Counted from the stretch's first letter, positions 23,318 to 33,132 are shown. The stretch: 64,000 nucleotides of DNA from Verrucomicrobiota bacterium (GCA_014860005.1 JACZKP010000076.1:1-64000), one strand, 5' to 3'. Notes: generated by a model from the sequence alone, not told the origin. A program made the numbers and translations.

Positions 23318-24199
23318 GTGAAACGATTTGCTTGCTTCATCTTCACTTGCTTCACCGCTCTGACCCTGTGGGCTGGCGATCCTTTTGCGGGCAGCCGCGC
23401 GAGCCCTTACGGAGCCGCGCTGGCTGACGGAGTGCGTTTGTCCACGCGCCTCGTGGAAAACGTGTATTTGATGCCTGAGCAAATCACAAAACTGATCTTC
23501 CCCAAACCAGTAGATGAGGTCAGCGTCAACACCCAGGTCATTAACGTTGGCCGCAACCCGGCTGACAGCAAGGAGTACTATCTTTTGCTCTCTCCAAGAG
23601 TCGCCAGCGCGGATGTTAACATGCACCTGGTCATGGATGGCAGGACGTACTCCTTCCGGCTCATCGTTGGCAAAGAAAAGGTGAATTATCGCAAGACCTA
23701 CACGGTCGAGGGAGGCGGCTCGAGTCGCAATCTGTCCAAGGTCCCGCCACTGGCGCCAACCGAAATCAACACGACCCGATTGATCAACCTCATCAACCAA
23801 ATCAGGCGCGACCCTAATTACGCCACCATCGTGGCCAAGGACATGGGCTTCAGTCCACAAAGGGTCACCTATTTGTGGAACGGGGCCGAGGTGACGCTCC
23901 AAGCTGCCTGGCATTATTACCCGCAGGATGTCGTGATCCTGCAAATTGAAGTCCACAACCCGACCAGCGAAGCCGTCTACCTTTCCGCCACGCAGGTCGA
24001 ACCTTTCATCGCCAACACAAGCTTTCCTTACCTGCTGACGCAGCAGGGAACCAAGGTGCTGTTGCCCGGGCAAACCGACATCAAATACGTCTTCCTCCAA
24101 GGTCACGCGCTTGACATCGAAAACGCCAGGTTCGAATTGCGCCTGCCTGCCAGCAAGACGCAATTGAAGGAAATCCCGGCCCCTGACGCGGCGCCATGA
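23318..24199 (+). CDS. VirB9/TraK-like outer-membrane-complex protein
   Basis: 293 residues from GTG 23318 with AAGGA upstream. Signal peptide (FACFIFTCFTALTLWAGD) and a beta-rich mature part: NVYLMPEQITKLIFPKPVDEV, VNMHLVMDGRTYSFRLIVG, and a C-terminal strand-rich domain. This is the pattern of VirB9/TraK, which builds the outer-membrane core ring with VirB7/TraV and VirB10/TraB. Overlaps the VirB10-like gene by 4 bases. Confidence 0.65.
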   Translation: MKRFACFIFTCFTALTLWAGDPFAGSRASPYGAALADGVRLSTRLVENVYLMPEQITKLIFPKPVDEVSVNTQVINVGRNPADSKEYYLLLSPRVASADVNMHLVMDGRTYSFRLIVGKEKVNYRKTYTVEGGGSSRNLSKVPPLAPTEINTTRLINLINQIRRDPNYATIVAKDMGFSPQRVTYLWNGAEVTLQAAWHYYPQDVVILQIEVHNPTSEAVYLSATQVEPFIANTSFPYLLTQQGTKVLLPGQTDIKYVFLQGHALDIENARFELRLPASKTQLKEIPAPDAAP

Positions 24200-25590
24200 A
24201 GTTCAAGGAATTGTTTTCACTAACCAGGACCAATGCGCAGGGCAAACCCGCCTTGGGCTTCGGAGTGATTCTGTTGGTCATGGCCATCATGATTGGCGGC
24301 GGTCTCTACCTGATCAGAGTGGTGCGGTTGCCGCAAAGGAAAGACCCCAGCGTGAAGTTCAGCACGCCGAACAGCCAAAGCACACGGCGCGGACTCGGCT
24401 CCCCGGTTGAGCAGCCTTTGCTCCTCAAGGACGAGCTGCCGGACACACGAAAGCGCCCGCTCAAGAACCTCGAAGACCTCTATCGACAGCGCGAGAAGGA
24501 GACCCAACTTGCGACGACCAACGCCGACGCCAAGCCGGCGGATGACAGCGCGCTCAGGGGTTGGGTACCGAAGATTGACCCGAGACGAATGCCAGTCGAT
24601 CGCACGCCGGGCAACGGCAAGCTCACCACCGCGCTGCTCCAATCCGGTGCCAAAGCAAACGAAGTCAGCAATGCCGAGGGCTATCATTATGTCAGCACGT
24701 TGCTCCTCTTCACCAACGCACCGGAGCCCGCGGCCAAGGCCAAAGCGAATGGCTTCGAGATCAAGAAATTCCTGCCGCGCGGCCACAAGATTCCCCTCAT
24801 CCTCTTGAGCAGGATTAACACCTCGGTTGGCGCCATGCCGGTTGAACTGGCCGTGGCCAAGGATGTCATGTTCAACGGGAGGCTCCAATTGCCTTTCGGC
24901 TGGCACCTCACCGGCACGGCCAGTCAGGGGCCCAACCACAAAGTCAATGTCCGGGTCAATACCATCATTGATCCTCAGGGCAAGGAGTATCCCATTCACG
25001 CCATGGTCCTGAGCCTGGAACAAGAACCCGGGTTTGACGGCTACCCTTTGGAATCGCCTCTGATGCTCGAGTTGCTGCCACTGGCCTCCACCACCGTGCA
25101 GACGTTCATGGACGCCTTGAAAGACGTGACGACGCAACAATCCATTGTGCCCACCGGCTCCAGCCCCATCGTCGGGGAACAGCAAACCTATGTTCTCAAC
25201 GCCAAATCCAAGCTGTTGGATGGGACCGCGCAGGTCTTGAGCGGCATCATGGCCGAAAAGGCCAAGGAATTGAACCAGTTGTATCCTTCCGGCAGCCTGG
25301 TGCCGCGGGGCACGCTTGGCTGGGCGCTGCTCACTGCGCCGCTGGACCTGACCCTGGGGAAAGAAGGAGGCAGCGCAGAATTCCTCGACAAAGACGACGC
25401 CAATCCGACGCCCAATATCATTACCTTGAGTCAACAACAGGGCAGAAACACGGCCGCTTACAACCCGATGACAACAGCGACTGCGTCGTCGTTCTCTTTG
25501 CCGTCGGGAGTTCAACTTCCACCCGGCGTGCAATTGCCGTCCGTTCAGCCGAGCACACCGCCGCCAAGCACGACAAAACCATTGGAGTAA
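24196..25590 (+). CDS. VirB10/TraB-like channel protein
   Basis: 464 residues. Short cytoplasmic tail, one membrane helix (GFGVILLVMAIMIGGGLYLI, ~22-42), a long polar Pro/Lys/Thr-rich periplasmic linker, and a C-terminal beta-barrel domain (FEIKKFLPRGHKIPLILLSR, then LPFGWHLTG and VNTIIDPQGKEYPIHAMVL) as in VirB10/TraB, the protein spanning both membranes of the mating channel. The Gly/Pro/Thr-rich C-terminal tail is unusual. It is in conserved order after the VirB9-like gene. Confidence 0.75.
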   Translation: MKFKELFSLTRTNAQGKPALGFGVILLVMAIMIGGGLYLIRVVRLPQRKDPSVKFSTPNSQSTRRGLGSPVEQPLLLKDELPDTRKRPLKNLEDLYRQREKETQLATTNADAKPADDSALRGWVPKIDPRRMPVDRTPGNGKLTTALLQSGAKANEVSNAEGYHYVSTLLLFTNAPEPAAKAKANGFEIKKFLPRGHKIPLILLSRINTSVGAMPVELAVAKDVMFNGRLQLPFGWHLTGTASQGPNHKVNVRVNTIIDPQGKEYPIHAMVLSLEQEPGFDGYPLESPLMLELLPLASTTVQTFMDALKDVTTQQSIVPTGSSPIVGEQQTYVLNAKSKLLDGTAQVLSGIMAEKAKELNQLYPSGSLVPRGTLGWALLTAPLDLTLGKEGGSAEFLDKDDANPTPNIITLSQQQGRNTAAYNPMTTATASSFSLPSGVQLPPGVQLPSVQPSTPPPSTTKPLE

Positions 25591-25619
25591 CACGAATTCT
25601 TTACAACCGGAAGAACCCG

Positions 25620-26417
25620 ATGAAGAAGACAACCTTCCTCTTAACCGCAACGGCAATCCTGTTGGTCACCGGATGCGCCACGCGAAAGCACACGATGCCG
25701 AGCTACAGGCCGATTGAGCCGCTGGTACAAGTGATCCCGCCGCAAGGAAAAGAAGAACCGCGCGTGGCGGAAAATCCGGCCAACCCGGAACCGATCTATT
25801 TTAACCCCATCATCGAAGAGGTCGAGATGGCCTCTTACATCAATGACGAAGGGAACCTGGTGTTTCCCGGCAAGGTGCTGGTCATCCGCCAGCCCGGCCA
25901 CTGGAATCTGGCCGCCGCTCAGAAGAGCCGCCAGTATTTCGTGCCGGCTGACAATCAGCCCCCGCAACTGGCACCACCTTCGAAGAGCTACTACGATTAC
26001 ATTCAGTCCAAGAAAAACGGGCGCGCGGATACCACACTGGATGTAAGCCGCGTGCGCGTGTTGGGATATTCTCAGCAAGAAGATCGTGTTGAAGCCCAAG
26101 GCAAGCTCCTTCCGGGCGAAACCGCTGCGTTTGATCCTTACCTGGGCTGGCTCGCCATCCCCGAGGTTCCGCTTGCGGGGCCGATTCCAGACACGAATCG
26201 GATTCCCTCCCAATCCCCTTCCTCAGTTCAGCCGACCGACAGCGAAGCTCCCGCGACAGATCAGCAATTATCCAGCGAAAGGCTGGAACAGACGAACATG
26301 CCTCCGGCAGATGTTGCGGCCGACAGCCCGGAGGCGGTTAAGGAACAGCAAAAGAAATTGCGCGGCATTCTGGAGGACGCGTTCAAGAAGGCTGAACAAG
26401 CTCGCGAACCCAAGTGA
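25620..26417 (+). CDS. VirB7/TraV-position lipoprotein
   Basis: 265 residues with a lipoprotein signal peptide: FLLTATAILLVTGCAT, lipobox LVTGC with the Cys near residue 19. The rest is Pro/Gln/Glu-rich and probably partly disordered, ending in a charged helix. A Shine-Dalgarno-like GGAAGAA precedes the ATG. Placed after the VirB10-like gene, it is a likely outer-membrane-anchored core component; it is much longer than VirB7. Confidence 0.65.
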   Translation: MKKTTFLLTATAILLVTGCATRKHTMPSYRPIEPLVQVIPPQGKEEPRVAENPANPEPIYFNPIIEEVEMASYINDEGNLVFPGKVLVIRQPGHWNLAAAQKSRQYFVPADNQPPQLAPPSKSYYDYIQSKKNGRADTTLDVSRVRVLGYSQQEDRVEAQGKLLPGETAAFDPYLGWLAIPEVPLAGPIPDTNRIPSQSPSSVQPTDSEAPATDQQLSSERLEQTNMPPADVAADSPEAVKEQQKKLRGILEDAFKKAEQAREPK

Positions 26418-26422
26418 CACCT

Positions 26423-26740
26423 ATGCCTGAAACCGTTTCCATTGCGCTTGAACTGCCAAAGGACTTTGTCAACCGCCTCAAGGCCGTGAAGCCGTCGTGG
26501 CTTACCGACCTCACCGACGAGCAATTTATCGGACACGTGATTGCCCACGGCGATTTCGATGATTACTTGGGGCAGATTCAAAAGGCCAACCAACAGGTGC
26601 ACGATCTGACCGCCGAACTCCACTTGAAGAAAGGCGCCGGCACGCCACTGAAGGGGAAAAAGGGCGGCAAGCGCGCTGAAACCAAGATTACCGCAGCCGC
26701 GCCTGGAGCAGGCGCGGCCCCACCCATCTCCGCCACATGA
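26423..26740 (+). CDS. Small unknown protein of the secretion operon
   Basis: 105 residues from ATG 26423. The N-terminal half is acidic and folded-looking (VSIALELPKDFVNRLKAVKP, LTDEQFIGHVIAHGDFDDYL); the C-terminal third is Lys/Gly/Ala-rich (KGKKGGKRAETK) and probably disordered. No signal peptide. Overlaps the next gene by 4 bases. Not recognised. Confidence 0.6.
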   Translation: MPETVSIALELPKDFVNRLKAVKPSWLTDLTDEQFIGHVIAHGDFDDYLGQIQKANQQVHDLTAELHLKKGAGTPLKGKKGGKRAETKITAAAPGAGAAPPISAT

Positions 26741-27195
26741 AGATAATGAAATCCATCATCCTGATCCTTGCCGTTGGGCTTTTGACCAGCGGCTGTTACT
26801 ACTCGCATCCACTCAAAGGCCGACAGACCTCCGCCTTCAACGGCACAACTGTTGCCGCCGGCACGATCGGTGCGGCGGGCGGGGCCTTCGCCGGGAATGC
26901 CATCAACAAGGACGTGGGGTCTCCGATCGGCGCCGCAGTCGGAGCGCTCGCTGGCGGTGGAACCGCTTATGTCCTACAGGATCGCAAAGCGCGGGAAATC
27001 CAGGAAGCTTATGAAGAGGGACAACGCCTGGGTCGCGCTCAGGTGCTTGACGATTGGTGGAGCGAGAACGCCGTTTTGAATGATCCTGAGGAGCGCAAGA
27101 AGGGACCACGGACGCGGCAAATTCCGTTGCCAGCGGGAGATTACGAGAGCGTCCCCTATCACTCCAGAAGCTACGAGTACATGGTGAGGCCGTAA
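26737..27195 (+). CDS. Glycine-zipper lipoprotein
   Basis: 152 residues. Signal peptide with lipobox LTSGC (Cys near residue 20), then a glycine-zipper membrane-inserting segment (TIGAAGGAFAGNAINKDVG, IGAAVGALAGGG), as in many outer-membrane lipoproteins. The C-terminal part is charged and soluble. Probably an outer-membrane accessory of the channel. An inner ATG at 26746 is an alternative start. Confidence 0.7.
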   Translation: MKIMKSIILILAVGLLTSGCYYSHPLKGRQTSAFNGTTVAAGTIGAAGGAFAGNAINKDVGSPIGAAVGALAGGGTAYVLQDRKAREIQEAYEEGQRLGRAQVLDDWWSENAVLNDPEERKKGPRTRQIPLPAGDYESVPYHSRSYEYMVRP

Positions 27196-27234
27196 GCCGC
27201 GCCGACCGACAGAGTGTGACACCCCGATAAGCCC

Positions 27235-27240
27235 TATGCT
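27235..27240 (+). promoter_or_regulatory. -10-like box TATGCT five bases before ATG 27246
   Basis: TATGCTGG, AAG, ATG. A second, leaderless-type promoter inside the secretion cluster that would start the VirB5-to-VirB2 sub-operon. Confidence 0.4.
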
Positions 27241-27245
27241 GGAAG

Positions 27246-28013
27246 ATGGAACGTAAACACTCAACCGCTATGAAAAAGATAATTCTGACTTTCATCACGG
27301 GCATCAGCCTGCTCACACCGGCCATGGCCCAGATCCCCACCATCGATGTCAGCTCACTCCAACAGCTCTACGCGCAGTACCGCACGATGGAGCAGCAGTT
27401 GGACACCTCCAAGAACATCCTGGGAAAGGCGACGCAAATCTACGATCAGGAGGTGAAGACTTACCAAACCGCGCTGGGCAACATCGACATGGTCAAGAAC
27501 AAGGTCCAGTCGTGGATCAACTCATTCAGCCGGCTCAGCAGCACGGATTTCTTTTCTGGTCGCGCTTCGCCGATCCAGAACTTCGACCGCAATGTGACGT
27601 ACTGGGCCAACCAGATGGCGTATGGGCAACGAGACGTCGCCACGATGGAAAGGCGCTGGGAAACAGCGCTAACCCGGGTCAACACCGGCACGGCCACCGA
27701 TTGGGAAAGGCGAGTGGCCCTGGGCGGCTACAACTCCAAACTCATCGAGAATGCGAACGCGTCGCGTGATTACGGCAGCAATGTATTGGCCGAATCCCAG
27801 TCCGTCATCAGCGACACCCAGCAAGGGACGTTGATCGAGCAGGCTGGCGCTCAGAATGCCTTGCTCTACCAGCAGACGGCCCTGTTGGACAAGATGAAGA
27901 ACGACGTGAACGACGCCACGGTCGCGGAGGCGGCGCATCGGGAGCAACAACTCCAGGCGGAACGGAATGCCGCCGTCATTCGGCGCGCCATGTCCAACAT
28001 CCCGGTGGACTGA
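27246..28013 (+). CDS. VirB5/TrbJ-like pilus-associated protein
   Basis: 255 residues. Signal peptide (KKIILTFITGISLLTPAMA, cleavage before QIPTID), then a long alpha-helical periplasmic protein with Gln/Ala/Glu heptads, including the typical 'DVSSLQQLYAQYRTMEQQLD' opening of TrbJ/VirB5 proteins. These sit at the tip or base of the conjugative pilus. It directly precedes a large exported protein and the VirB6-like gene. Confidence 0.7.
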   Translation: MERKHSTAMKKIILTFITGISLLTPAMAQIPTIDVSSLQQLYAQYRTMEQQLDTSKNILGKATQIYDQEVKTYQTALGNIDMVKNKVQSWINSFSRLSSTDFFSGRASPIQNFDRNVTYWANQMAYGQRDVATMERRWETALTRVNTGTATDWERRVALGGYNSKLIENANASRDYGSNVLAESQSVISDTQQGTLIEQAGAQNALLYQQTALLDKMKNDVNDATVAEAAHREQQLQAERNAAVIRRAMSNIPVD

Positions 28014-28014
28014 C

Positions 28015-29883
28015 ATGAAATCGTTCCTCACGCTGGCGCTCGCGGCGCTCTTGCCCGTCGTGTGTCGTGGACAAAATGTGGAGTCCGACGCACTGAGCCG
28101 GGCGGAGCAGGAAGCCCAACAGCGGTCCGCAGACTACCTTTCCGGGGTTGACGTCCAGCGCGACATCCTCACCTACCGCGCCCATTACGACGATGACGGT
28201 TTCTGGAGGGGACTTTGGCAGCAGAGCGGCGCCAGTTCCGTGAATTGGTACCAACAGTTGCGCCTCCTGAGAATCCATTTGGAGGAGAGCAAACAACGAT
28301 TGATTGATTCCACCAACTGGATTCGCGGCACGGGCGAACTCTTCGGATCCGACCTGAAGCCGGTGACGATCGCCCGGCAGCGTGTCTACCTCGGATACAT
28401 TTACACCGGCAGGATCGACACCAGCACGGAGCAGGCAGGTTCTCTCCAGGGCGTACTCCAAGAACTCCAAAGGGATTGGTTCGAACGCACCCGCACGACG
28501 GACCCGACCGGCAATCATCTCCGGCGGGACTTTGACCTTTTGAGGCTCTCCACGCCCGACGCGAGTTCCTATCAACTTGCTCACGGCGGAAATGGTTCTC
28601 CCGACAGTTCGCTATTCAACCTGCTGGTGACCGAGGACGAGGCCACGCAGTCCACTGAAGGCCTGAGCACGGATCTCAACGCGCAGACTGAGATAGCCGA
28701 GATTGATTTGCGCAATCCCTCCTACAATTCCGCCACGACCAACATGGCCGCGTACATCATCCGCCCGGACACCAGCAGCCGTCCCACGAACGTCGTGGCT
28801 GAGGTCAGCAGAATATTCAACACTTACCAGACGGACCCTGCCCGTCTCCGCGACCGCGCGTTGACCGCACTGTTCAATGACCTGGCGGTGGGAAAGTTTC
28901 AACGCGGCAACAACGGTCAGGACATCTACGTCTTCAGCCGGCCGGTAAGACATTCGAGCACCTACAATCGGGCGCTGGCGAACTACACCGCCGTCGCCGC
29001 GACGTTGATTCATTATTATCGGGTCATGATCGATCAGTTGCAGATCCAGTTGCAGGAGGCTTACCAACGAGATCAGGACATGCTCGGTCTGGTGGCTAGC
29101 TACCGGGCGGAGCGCGACCGACAGCTTCCCGTGGCCACGGTCGTTTCCACTTCGCAAGCGCGCCAGCTATTCGATGCCCAGGTCGGGGACATGCAGTTGA
29201 GCGACATTCCGCTCATCAGCATCGCCGCATACGCCTTGTGGGCTTATGTGGGACCGCCTTGGGCCAATATTCCGTGCTGGCCCACCACGTTCGGTTGCAT
29301 CCAGAACCCGCTCTACAACACAATTACCGCCCAACTGGTTCGCGGCCTCGAAACCACCAGCGGCGCAGTTTACACCGGCAGCCAGCAGGCGATGAACGCC
29401 TTGAAAAGCCAGGCGCAACAGTCAGAGGCGATCAGCTTCATCCAGGATCTCGAAACCAAGAAAGCCGATCTGCAAACCAAGGAGGACGAATACACCGAAG
29501 CTTACGGCAACCGTTCTTACCGGGTGAACCTGAACCAGACCAAAACGACAGGAACGGAGATTCCCCTCCTCCGCGGGAAGTTGGATCCACTGACCGAAGC
29601 CGCGATGTTGAACGCGCAGCAGGCCCGCCAGAACTCCTCAAACATCACGGACCAGAATCAATTATTCTACAACGAGCTTACGGGCGAACAGACCCTGCTG
29701 GAGCGTTCCGGCCTGCGCACCGCCCAGGAGGTCAACAAGACGCGCGCAGTCAACGAACTTCGTGAAACGTTGAATGCGCGCCAGACGCTGCGCGCCGCAC
29801 AGAGGAATGACGAGGCGCAAAAACAGCAGGAACAGGAACAAATAAAACGTGCGCGAAGCAAAGTGCCCGACGAAGGAAGGTGA
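28015..29883 (+). CDS. Large exported protein between the VirB5- and VirB6-like genes
   Basis: 622 residues from ATG 28015. Signal peptide (FLTLALAALLPVVCRGQ), a helical, Arg/Gln-rich body, one moderately hydrophobic stretch (IPLISIAAYALWAYVGPPWA) with two Cys shortly after, and a very charged helical C-terminus (RNDEAQKQQEQEQIKRARSK). No family recognised. Its stop overlaps the GTG of the VirB6-like gene (GTGA), so it is probably part of the same membrane complex. Confidence 0.65.
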   Translation: MKSFLTLALAALLPVVCRGQNVESDALSRAEQEAQQRSADYLSGVDVQRDILTYRAHYDDDGFWRGLWQQSGASSVNWYQQLRLLRIHLEESKQRLIDSTNWIRGTGELFGSDLKPVTIARQRVYLGYIYTGRIDTSTEQAGSLQGVLQELQRDWFERTRTTDPTGNHLRRDFDLLRLSTPDASSYQLAHGGNGSPDSSLFNLLVTEDEATQSTEGLSTDLNAQTEIAEIDLRNPSYNSATTNMAAYIIRPDTSSRPTNVVAEVSRIFNTYQTDPARLRDRALTALFNDLAVGKFQRGNNGQDIYVFSRPVRHSSTYNRALANYTAVAATLIHYYRVMIDQLQIQLQEAYQRDQDMLGLVASYRAERDRQLPVATVVSTSQARQLFDAQVGDMQLSDIPLISIAAYALWAYVGPPWANIPCWPTTFGCIQNPLYNTITAQLVRGLETTSGAVYTGSQQAMNALKSQAQQSEAISFIQDLETKKADLQTKEDEYTEAYGNRSYRVNLNQTKTTGTEIPLLRGKLDPLTEAAMLNAQQARQNSSNITDQNQLFYNELTGEQTLLERSGLRTAQEVNKTRAVNELRETLNARQTLRAAQRNDEAQKQQEQEQIKRARSKVPDEGR

Positions 29884-32054
29884 AACGCCTCGCAACCATC
29901 CTGAGTTTGTGGCTTCTGGCCGGAGCCGTCTTTGCCCAGTCCGCCATCCCGGCGGATGGCCGCGCGATTACGCCGCAGTTGGCCAATGAGGTGGCGCAAA
30001 TCATTCGCGGCCAGTACGGCGTACCGCCCAACCTCGACGAAACCGTTCTCGACCTACAGAACACGAATTACTTCTCCCTGGAAAACGTCGTGAGCGGCGA
30101 CGCCAATACGGACTTTGGCCAGTCACAGCGTTTGATGGTCAAATCGTTGTTCGCCTTCGGCGCTTCGCTGGAGAACGCCAGCTTTTCCACGACCATGAGC
30201 ATGTTCAGCAGCGCCCTGCCACTGAAAGATCAGGCGATCAACGACACCTCCAACGGCAGCCCGAAGGTGGGCCTCTTCGCCGGTTACATTCTGGTTCCGA
30301 CTTTGGTGAAGGTTTTCGTTTCAATGGATATCTATCTCAACAACTTTTTCTCCGGAACGATCTACTTCGCGCTGCTCCTGTTCCTGGTGGTTATGATGGG
30401 ATCGGCCATGGTCCGCCAGATGCACGAGGGCCGCCTGGACCTGGTCTCCTGGATCGGCAAGGCCACATTCGCCATTCTTTGCATGTTCAAAGCCAACCAG
30501 CTTTGCAATTACGTTCTGGCGGCGATGATCGGACTGGCTGCCGGCATCAACTCTTCCGTTATCAGTGGCGTCACCAGCCAGTACGGCATCGACCAATGGT
30601 ATCTCAAGGTCTATGGGCCGCAGCTGACGCGGAACTGTTACTCGCTGGTCACGGGCACGCAGAAACCGGCGCTGGCCAAAGCATTCTCCGAAGGCCGCGA
30701 CATGTACAACATCCCGCGTTATGTCCTGTACGAAAACGGCAGCGAGACCGCGACCACGCTCTCCAAATATCTCGGAGGCGCCGAGGGCTACAATATGGCC
30801 AACGGCGCAAACGCCCAGGTCAACGGCGTTTCGCTCAAAGAACTGAGCTCGGTTTATTGCCTCATGGCCGTTTACAACGTCGGCCTGAACAATCTTCAGG
30901 CGCACGAGGCCATGGGCTACGCCGACGTGCAGACCGACCTTGACAATTTCAAGCTGGCCATCGCGCAGATCTATCATAACAACGACGGACTGACGATCGG
31001 CGACACCAGCGCCATCGAAGACGCCTGCTCCGCTTTGACAATTCCTGGCGCGCCCAGCTCGTGGGAATATCTGGCCAACAACAGCACGGACCCGCAAGCA
31101 ACAGAACTGAATGGAATTTATCGTCAGCCGCCCGTCTTGAACCTGTCCACGGTCACGGGAGTCGTTCGTTCACGGACCCCACTGGGACTTGGGGGCACGC
31201 TCTGGTCTTACATCACGAGCGCCGTGAATTATCTGGTGGATCAGGGACAGAAAATAATCGGCATGGTGAGTTGGATACCGGCTTCCATCGTGACGCTCAT
31301 CACCCAGGGAGCGTTGCAACAAATCCTGCTGGGCGGGCTGCTGGTTTGGATACTGTTGTCGATGGCCTTGTGCAAACTCGGCGTGATTCTCGTGACCCTG
31401 ACCAGCCCGTTCATCATGTTGCCCAACACCTCGAAAATCTTCTGGGGCGCCGTCAAAACCATGGTCTACCCCTCGCTCTATCCCGCGATGCTGATTGTGA
31501 TCATCCAGTTGACCAGCGCGCTGGCCTCGTGGATCGGAACCATCGCCGCCCAGACCGGCGGGCTGGGGCTGATTCTGACCTCGTTGCCGCTATTGTTCGG
31601 ACTGGTCAGCGTCATCGCCCTGCCCAAGCTCGTAAAAGTGATGCTCAGCGGAGGCAATGTGCTCATGGCTCAATTCGATGTTGCCAGACGTGTTGCGATG
31701 CTTGCCGCTGTTGCTGCGACTGGCGGCGTGGCTCTGGCCGGACTCGGTGGCGCAGCCGCGGCGGGTGGCGCGGCAGCCAAAGGGGCTGGAGCGGCAGGAA
31801 GCGCAGCCGGAGGCGCAAGTAAAGTTGGAGCCGCTGCGGGTGCGCCACCCGTCGGCGCATCAGGCGGAGTCGATGCTCCGTCGGCGCCAATTGGACGCGC
31901 TTTGGCGGGCGGGATCAAATCCGTTGGCAAGGCGCTGGGCATCACCGACGGAAAATCAGCAGTGAAAGCGACATTGTCCTCGGCAATCGCAGGAGCTCCG
32001 GGTCTGGCGTGGCACGCGGTGCGCAGCAATCGCAGGAGGCAGAATGAAACGTGA
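29880..32054 (+). CDS. VirB6/TrbL-like polytopic membrane protein
   Basis: 724 residues, GTG start. An N-terminal signal-like segment is followed by membrane helices around 140-220 and four to five more in the last third (ILLGGLLVWILLSMALCKLGVILV, MLIVIIQLTSALASWIGTIA, GLILTSLPLLFGLVSVIALP), then an Ala/Gly-rich cytoplasmic tail of ~110 residues. This is the plan of TrbL/VirB6, the inner-membrane substrate pathway of conjugation systems. It sits between VirB5-like and VirB2-like genes as expected. Confidence 0.75.
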   Translation: MKRLATILSLWLLAGAVFAQSAIPADGRAITPQLANEVAQIIRGQYGVPPNLDETVLDLQNTNYFSLENVVSGDANTDFGQSQRLMVKSLFAFGASLENASFSTTMSMFSSALPLKDQAINDTSNGSPKVGLFAGYILVPTLVKVFVSMDIYLNNFFSGTIYFALLLFLVVMMGSAMVRQMHEGRLDLVSWIGKATFAILCMFKANQLCNYVLAAMIGLAAGINSSVISGVTSQYGIDQWYLKVYGPQLTRNCYSLVTGTQKPALAKAFSEGRDMYNIPRYVLYENGSETATTLSKYLGGAEGYNMANGANAQVNGVSLKELSSVYCLMAVYNVGLNNLQAHEAMGYADVQTDLDNFKLAIAQIYHNNDGLTIGDTSAIEDACSALTIPGAPSSWEYLANNSTDPQATELNGIYRQPPVLNLSTVTGVVRSRTPLGLGGTLWSYITSAVNYLVDQGQKIIGMVSWIPASIVTLITQGALQQILLGGLLVWILLSMALCKLGVILVTLTSPFIMLPNTSKIFWGAVKTMVYPSLYPAMLIVIIQLTSALASWIGTIAAQTGGLGLILTSLPLLFGLVSVIALPKLVKVMLSGGNVLMAQFDVARRVAMLAAVAATGGVALAGLGGAAAAGGAAAKGAGAAGSAAGGASKVGAAAGAPPVGASGGVDAPSAPIGRALAGGIKSVGKALGITDGKSAVKATLSSAIAGAPGLAWHAVRSNRRRQNET

Positions 32055-32373
32055 CGGTTTCACTTTGATCGAATTGGTGATGGTGTTGACCGTGGTGTTC
32101 ATCCTTGCGGCCGTTGGCGCATGGCGAATCTCCGGAATGCGAGAGGAAGCCCGCACAGTTGCCCAGAGCGACGCATTGGCAACCGTGCAGCGGATGCAAG
32201 CGCTGGCTGATATGGAGGGTCTCCCAGTGACGGCGAACGACACGTTGGGACGGGTCCTGGAGCTGCAAGTCAGACTCGCGTCCAAGGGGCACTATTATTA
32301 CCAGATCAACCCAACGAATCTTGCCGCCCAGGTCGCATACGACCCAACCACCCAACAGTGGATGAGGCTATGA
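32044..32373 (+). CDS. Pseudopilin embedded in the secretion operon
   Basis: 109 residues. Canonical prepilin signal KRDG|FTLIELVMVLTVVFILAAVG with Gly -1, Phe +1 and Glu +5, then a small globular domain ending YDPTTQQWMRL. It overlaps the VirB6-like gene by 11 bases and the next gene by 4, so it is truly co-transcribed with conjugation genes. Its machinery would be type IV pilus-like rather than VirB, which links the two systems. Confidence 0.82.
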   Translation: MKRDGFTLIELVMVLTVVFILAAVGAWRISGMREEARTVAQSDALATVQRMQALADMEGLPVTANDTLGRVLELQVRLASKGHYYYQINPTNLAAQVAYDPTTQQWMRL

Positions 32374-32660
32374 GAGACGTTCTTGTTGCCGTCATGAACT
32401 GGCTCGCCCGGCCGTTTCCATCCATCAACGCGATCGTGTTGAGCATTTTCGCGAGCCTGCTCTTTCTGGCCGGCGTGGCCATCGCCTGGCATCCTTACAT
32501 CACCGAGTTCATCGACATCGCCCAGGCGCCGAAGCTGCGCGCCGCCGTCCGCCTCCTGGCGTTCATCGTGTTTTCCTGTTACTGCACGCTCGGATGCTTG
32601 TGCCGAATCTTGATCCAATTCTTCCCCGAACGCTTTGGCCAGGATCAGGGGCACATATAG
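32370..32660 (+). CDS. Small two-span membrane protein
   Basis: 96 residues from ATG 32370, overlapping the previous stop (ATGA). Two hydrophobic segments (INAIVLSIFASLLFLAGVAIA and LLAFIVFSCYCTLGCLCRIL) with several Cys. Possibly a VirB2/VirB3-type small component, but I cannot assign it. It precedes the VirB2-like gene by 91 bases. Confidence 0.6.
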   Translation: MRDVLVAVMNWLARPFPSINAIVLSIFASLLFLAGVAIAWHPYITEFIDIAQAPKLRAAVRLLAFIVFSCYCTLGCLCRILIQFFPERFGQDQGHI

Positions 32661-32751
32661 AAAATGCGAGCGACAGGTAGAGGACGCACTGAGCGAAACC
32701 TAGAATGGAGAGACGGGCCTGGCGGCGAAGCCAAACAGGGCCGGAAACAAA

Positions 32752-33132
32752 ATGACAACGATTAACGTTATGAAAAATCTGATCGCAAAACTCATGGTGG
32801 GCCTGTTCGCTCTCACCCTTTTGGGCAGCCCGCGTCTGGTCATGGCCCAGAGCACCGGGGCCGGCGACTCTTCGGATATTGGCGGAGGACTCGGCACGGG
32901 AGACTTCCAGGACGCCGCCAATGAAAGCACGGGCCTCACGGCGACGCTCCGTTCCGTGGCTAAATATGCTCTGTACGTCTTCTATCTCCTTGGCGTGATT
33001 TTTATGGGAATTGCAAGTATCAAATTTAAGAACGGCGACATGGAAGCCATGGGCAAAAACCTCGGCGGCGCTGTTTGCCTGTTCTTGGTGCCGAAGATCG
33101 TCGAAGTCATCTTGGCGTGGGCCGCACAGTAA
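32752..33132 (+). CDS. VirB2/TrbC-like conjugative pilin
   Basis: 126 residues. Long signal peptide (MKNLIAKLMVGLFALTLLGS...MAQ), a polar Gly-rich loop, then two membrane helices (YALYVFYLLGVIFMGIASI and GGAVCLFLVPKIVEVILAWA) separated by a short charged turn, the size and topology of VirB2/TrbC major pilins. The last 27 codons recur, diverged, at 37572-37655. There is no terminator after this copy; one follows the truncated second copy. A TAGAATGG box lies at 32701-32708. Confidence 0.8.
   Translation: MTTINVMKNLIAKLMVGLFALTLLGSPRLVMAQSTGAGDSSDIGGGLGTGDFQDAANESTGLTATLRSVAKYALYVFYLLGVIFMGIASIKFKNGDMEAMGKNLGGAVCLFLVPKIVEVILAWAAQ

Noticed and set aside
24220..25656. 478-residue minus-strand ORF opposite the VirB10-like gene
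   Set aside because: Low-complexity Arg/Gln/Gly-rich antisense translation; the plus strand has the VirB10 topology and a 4-base overlap with VirB9.
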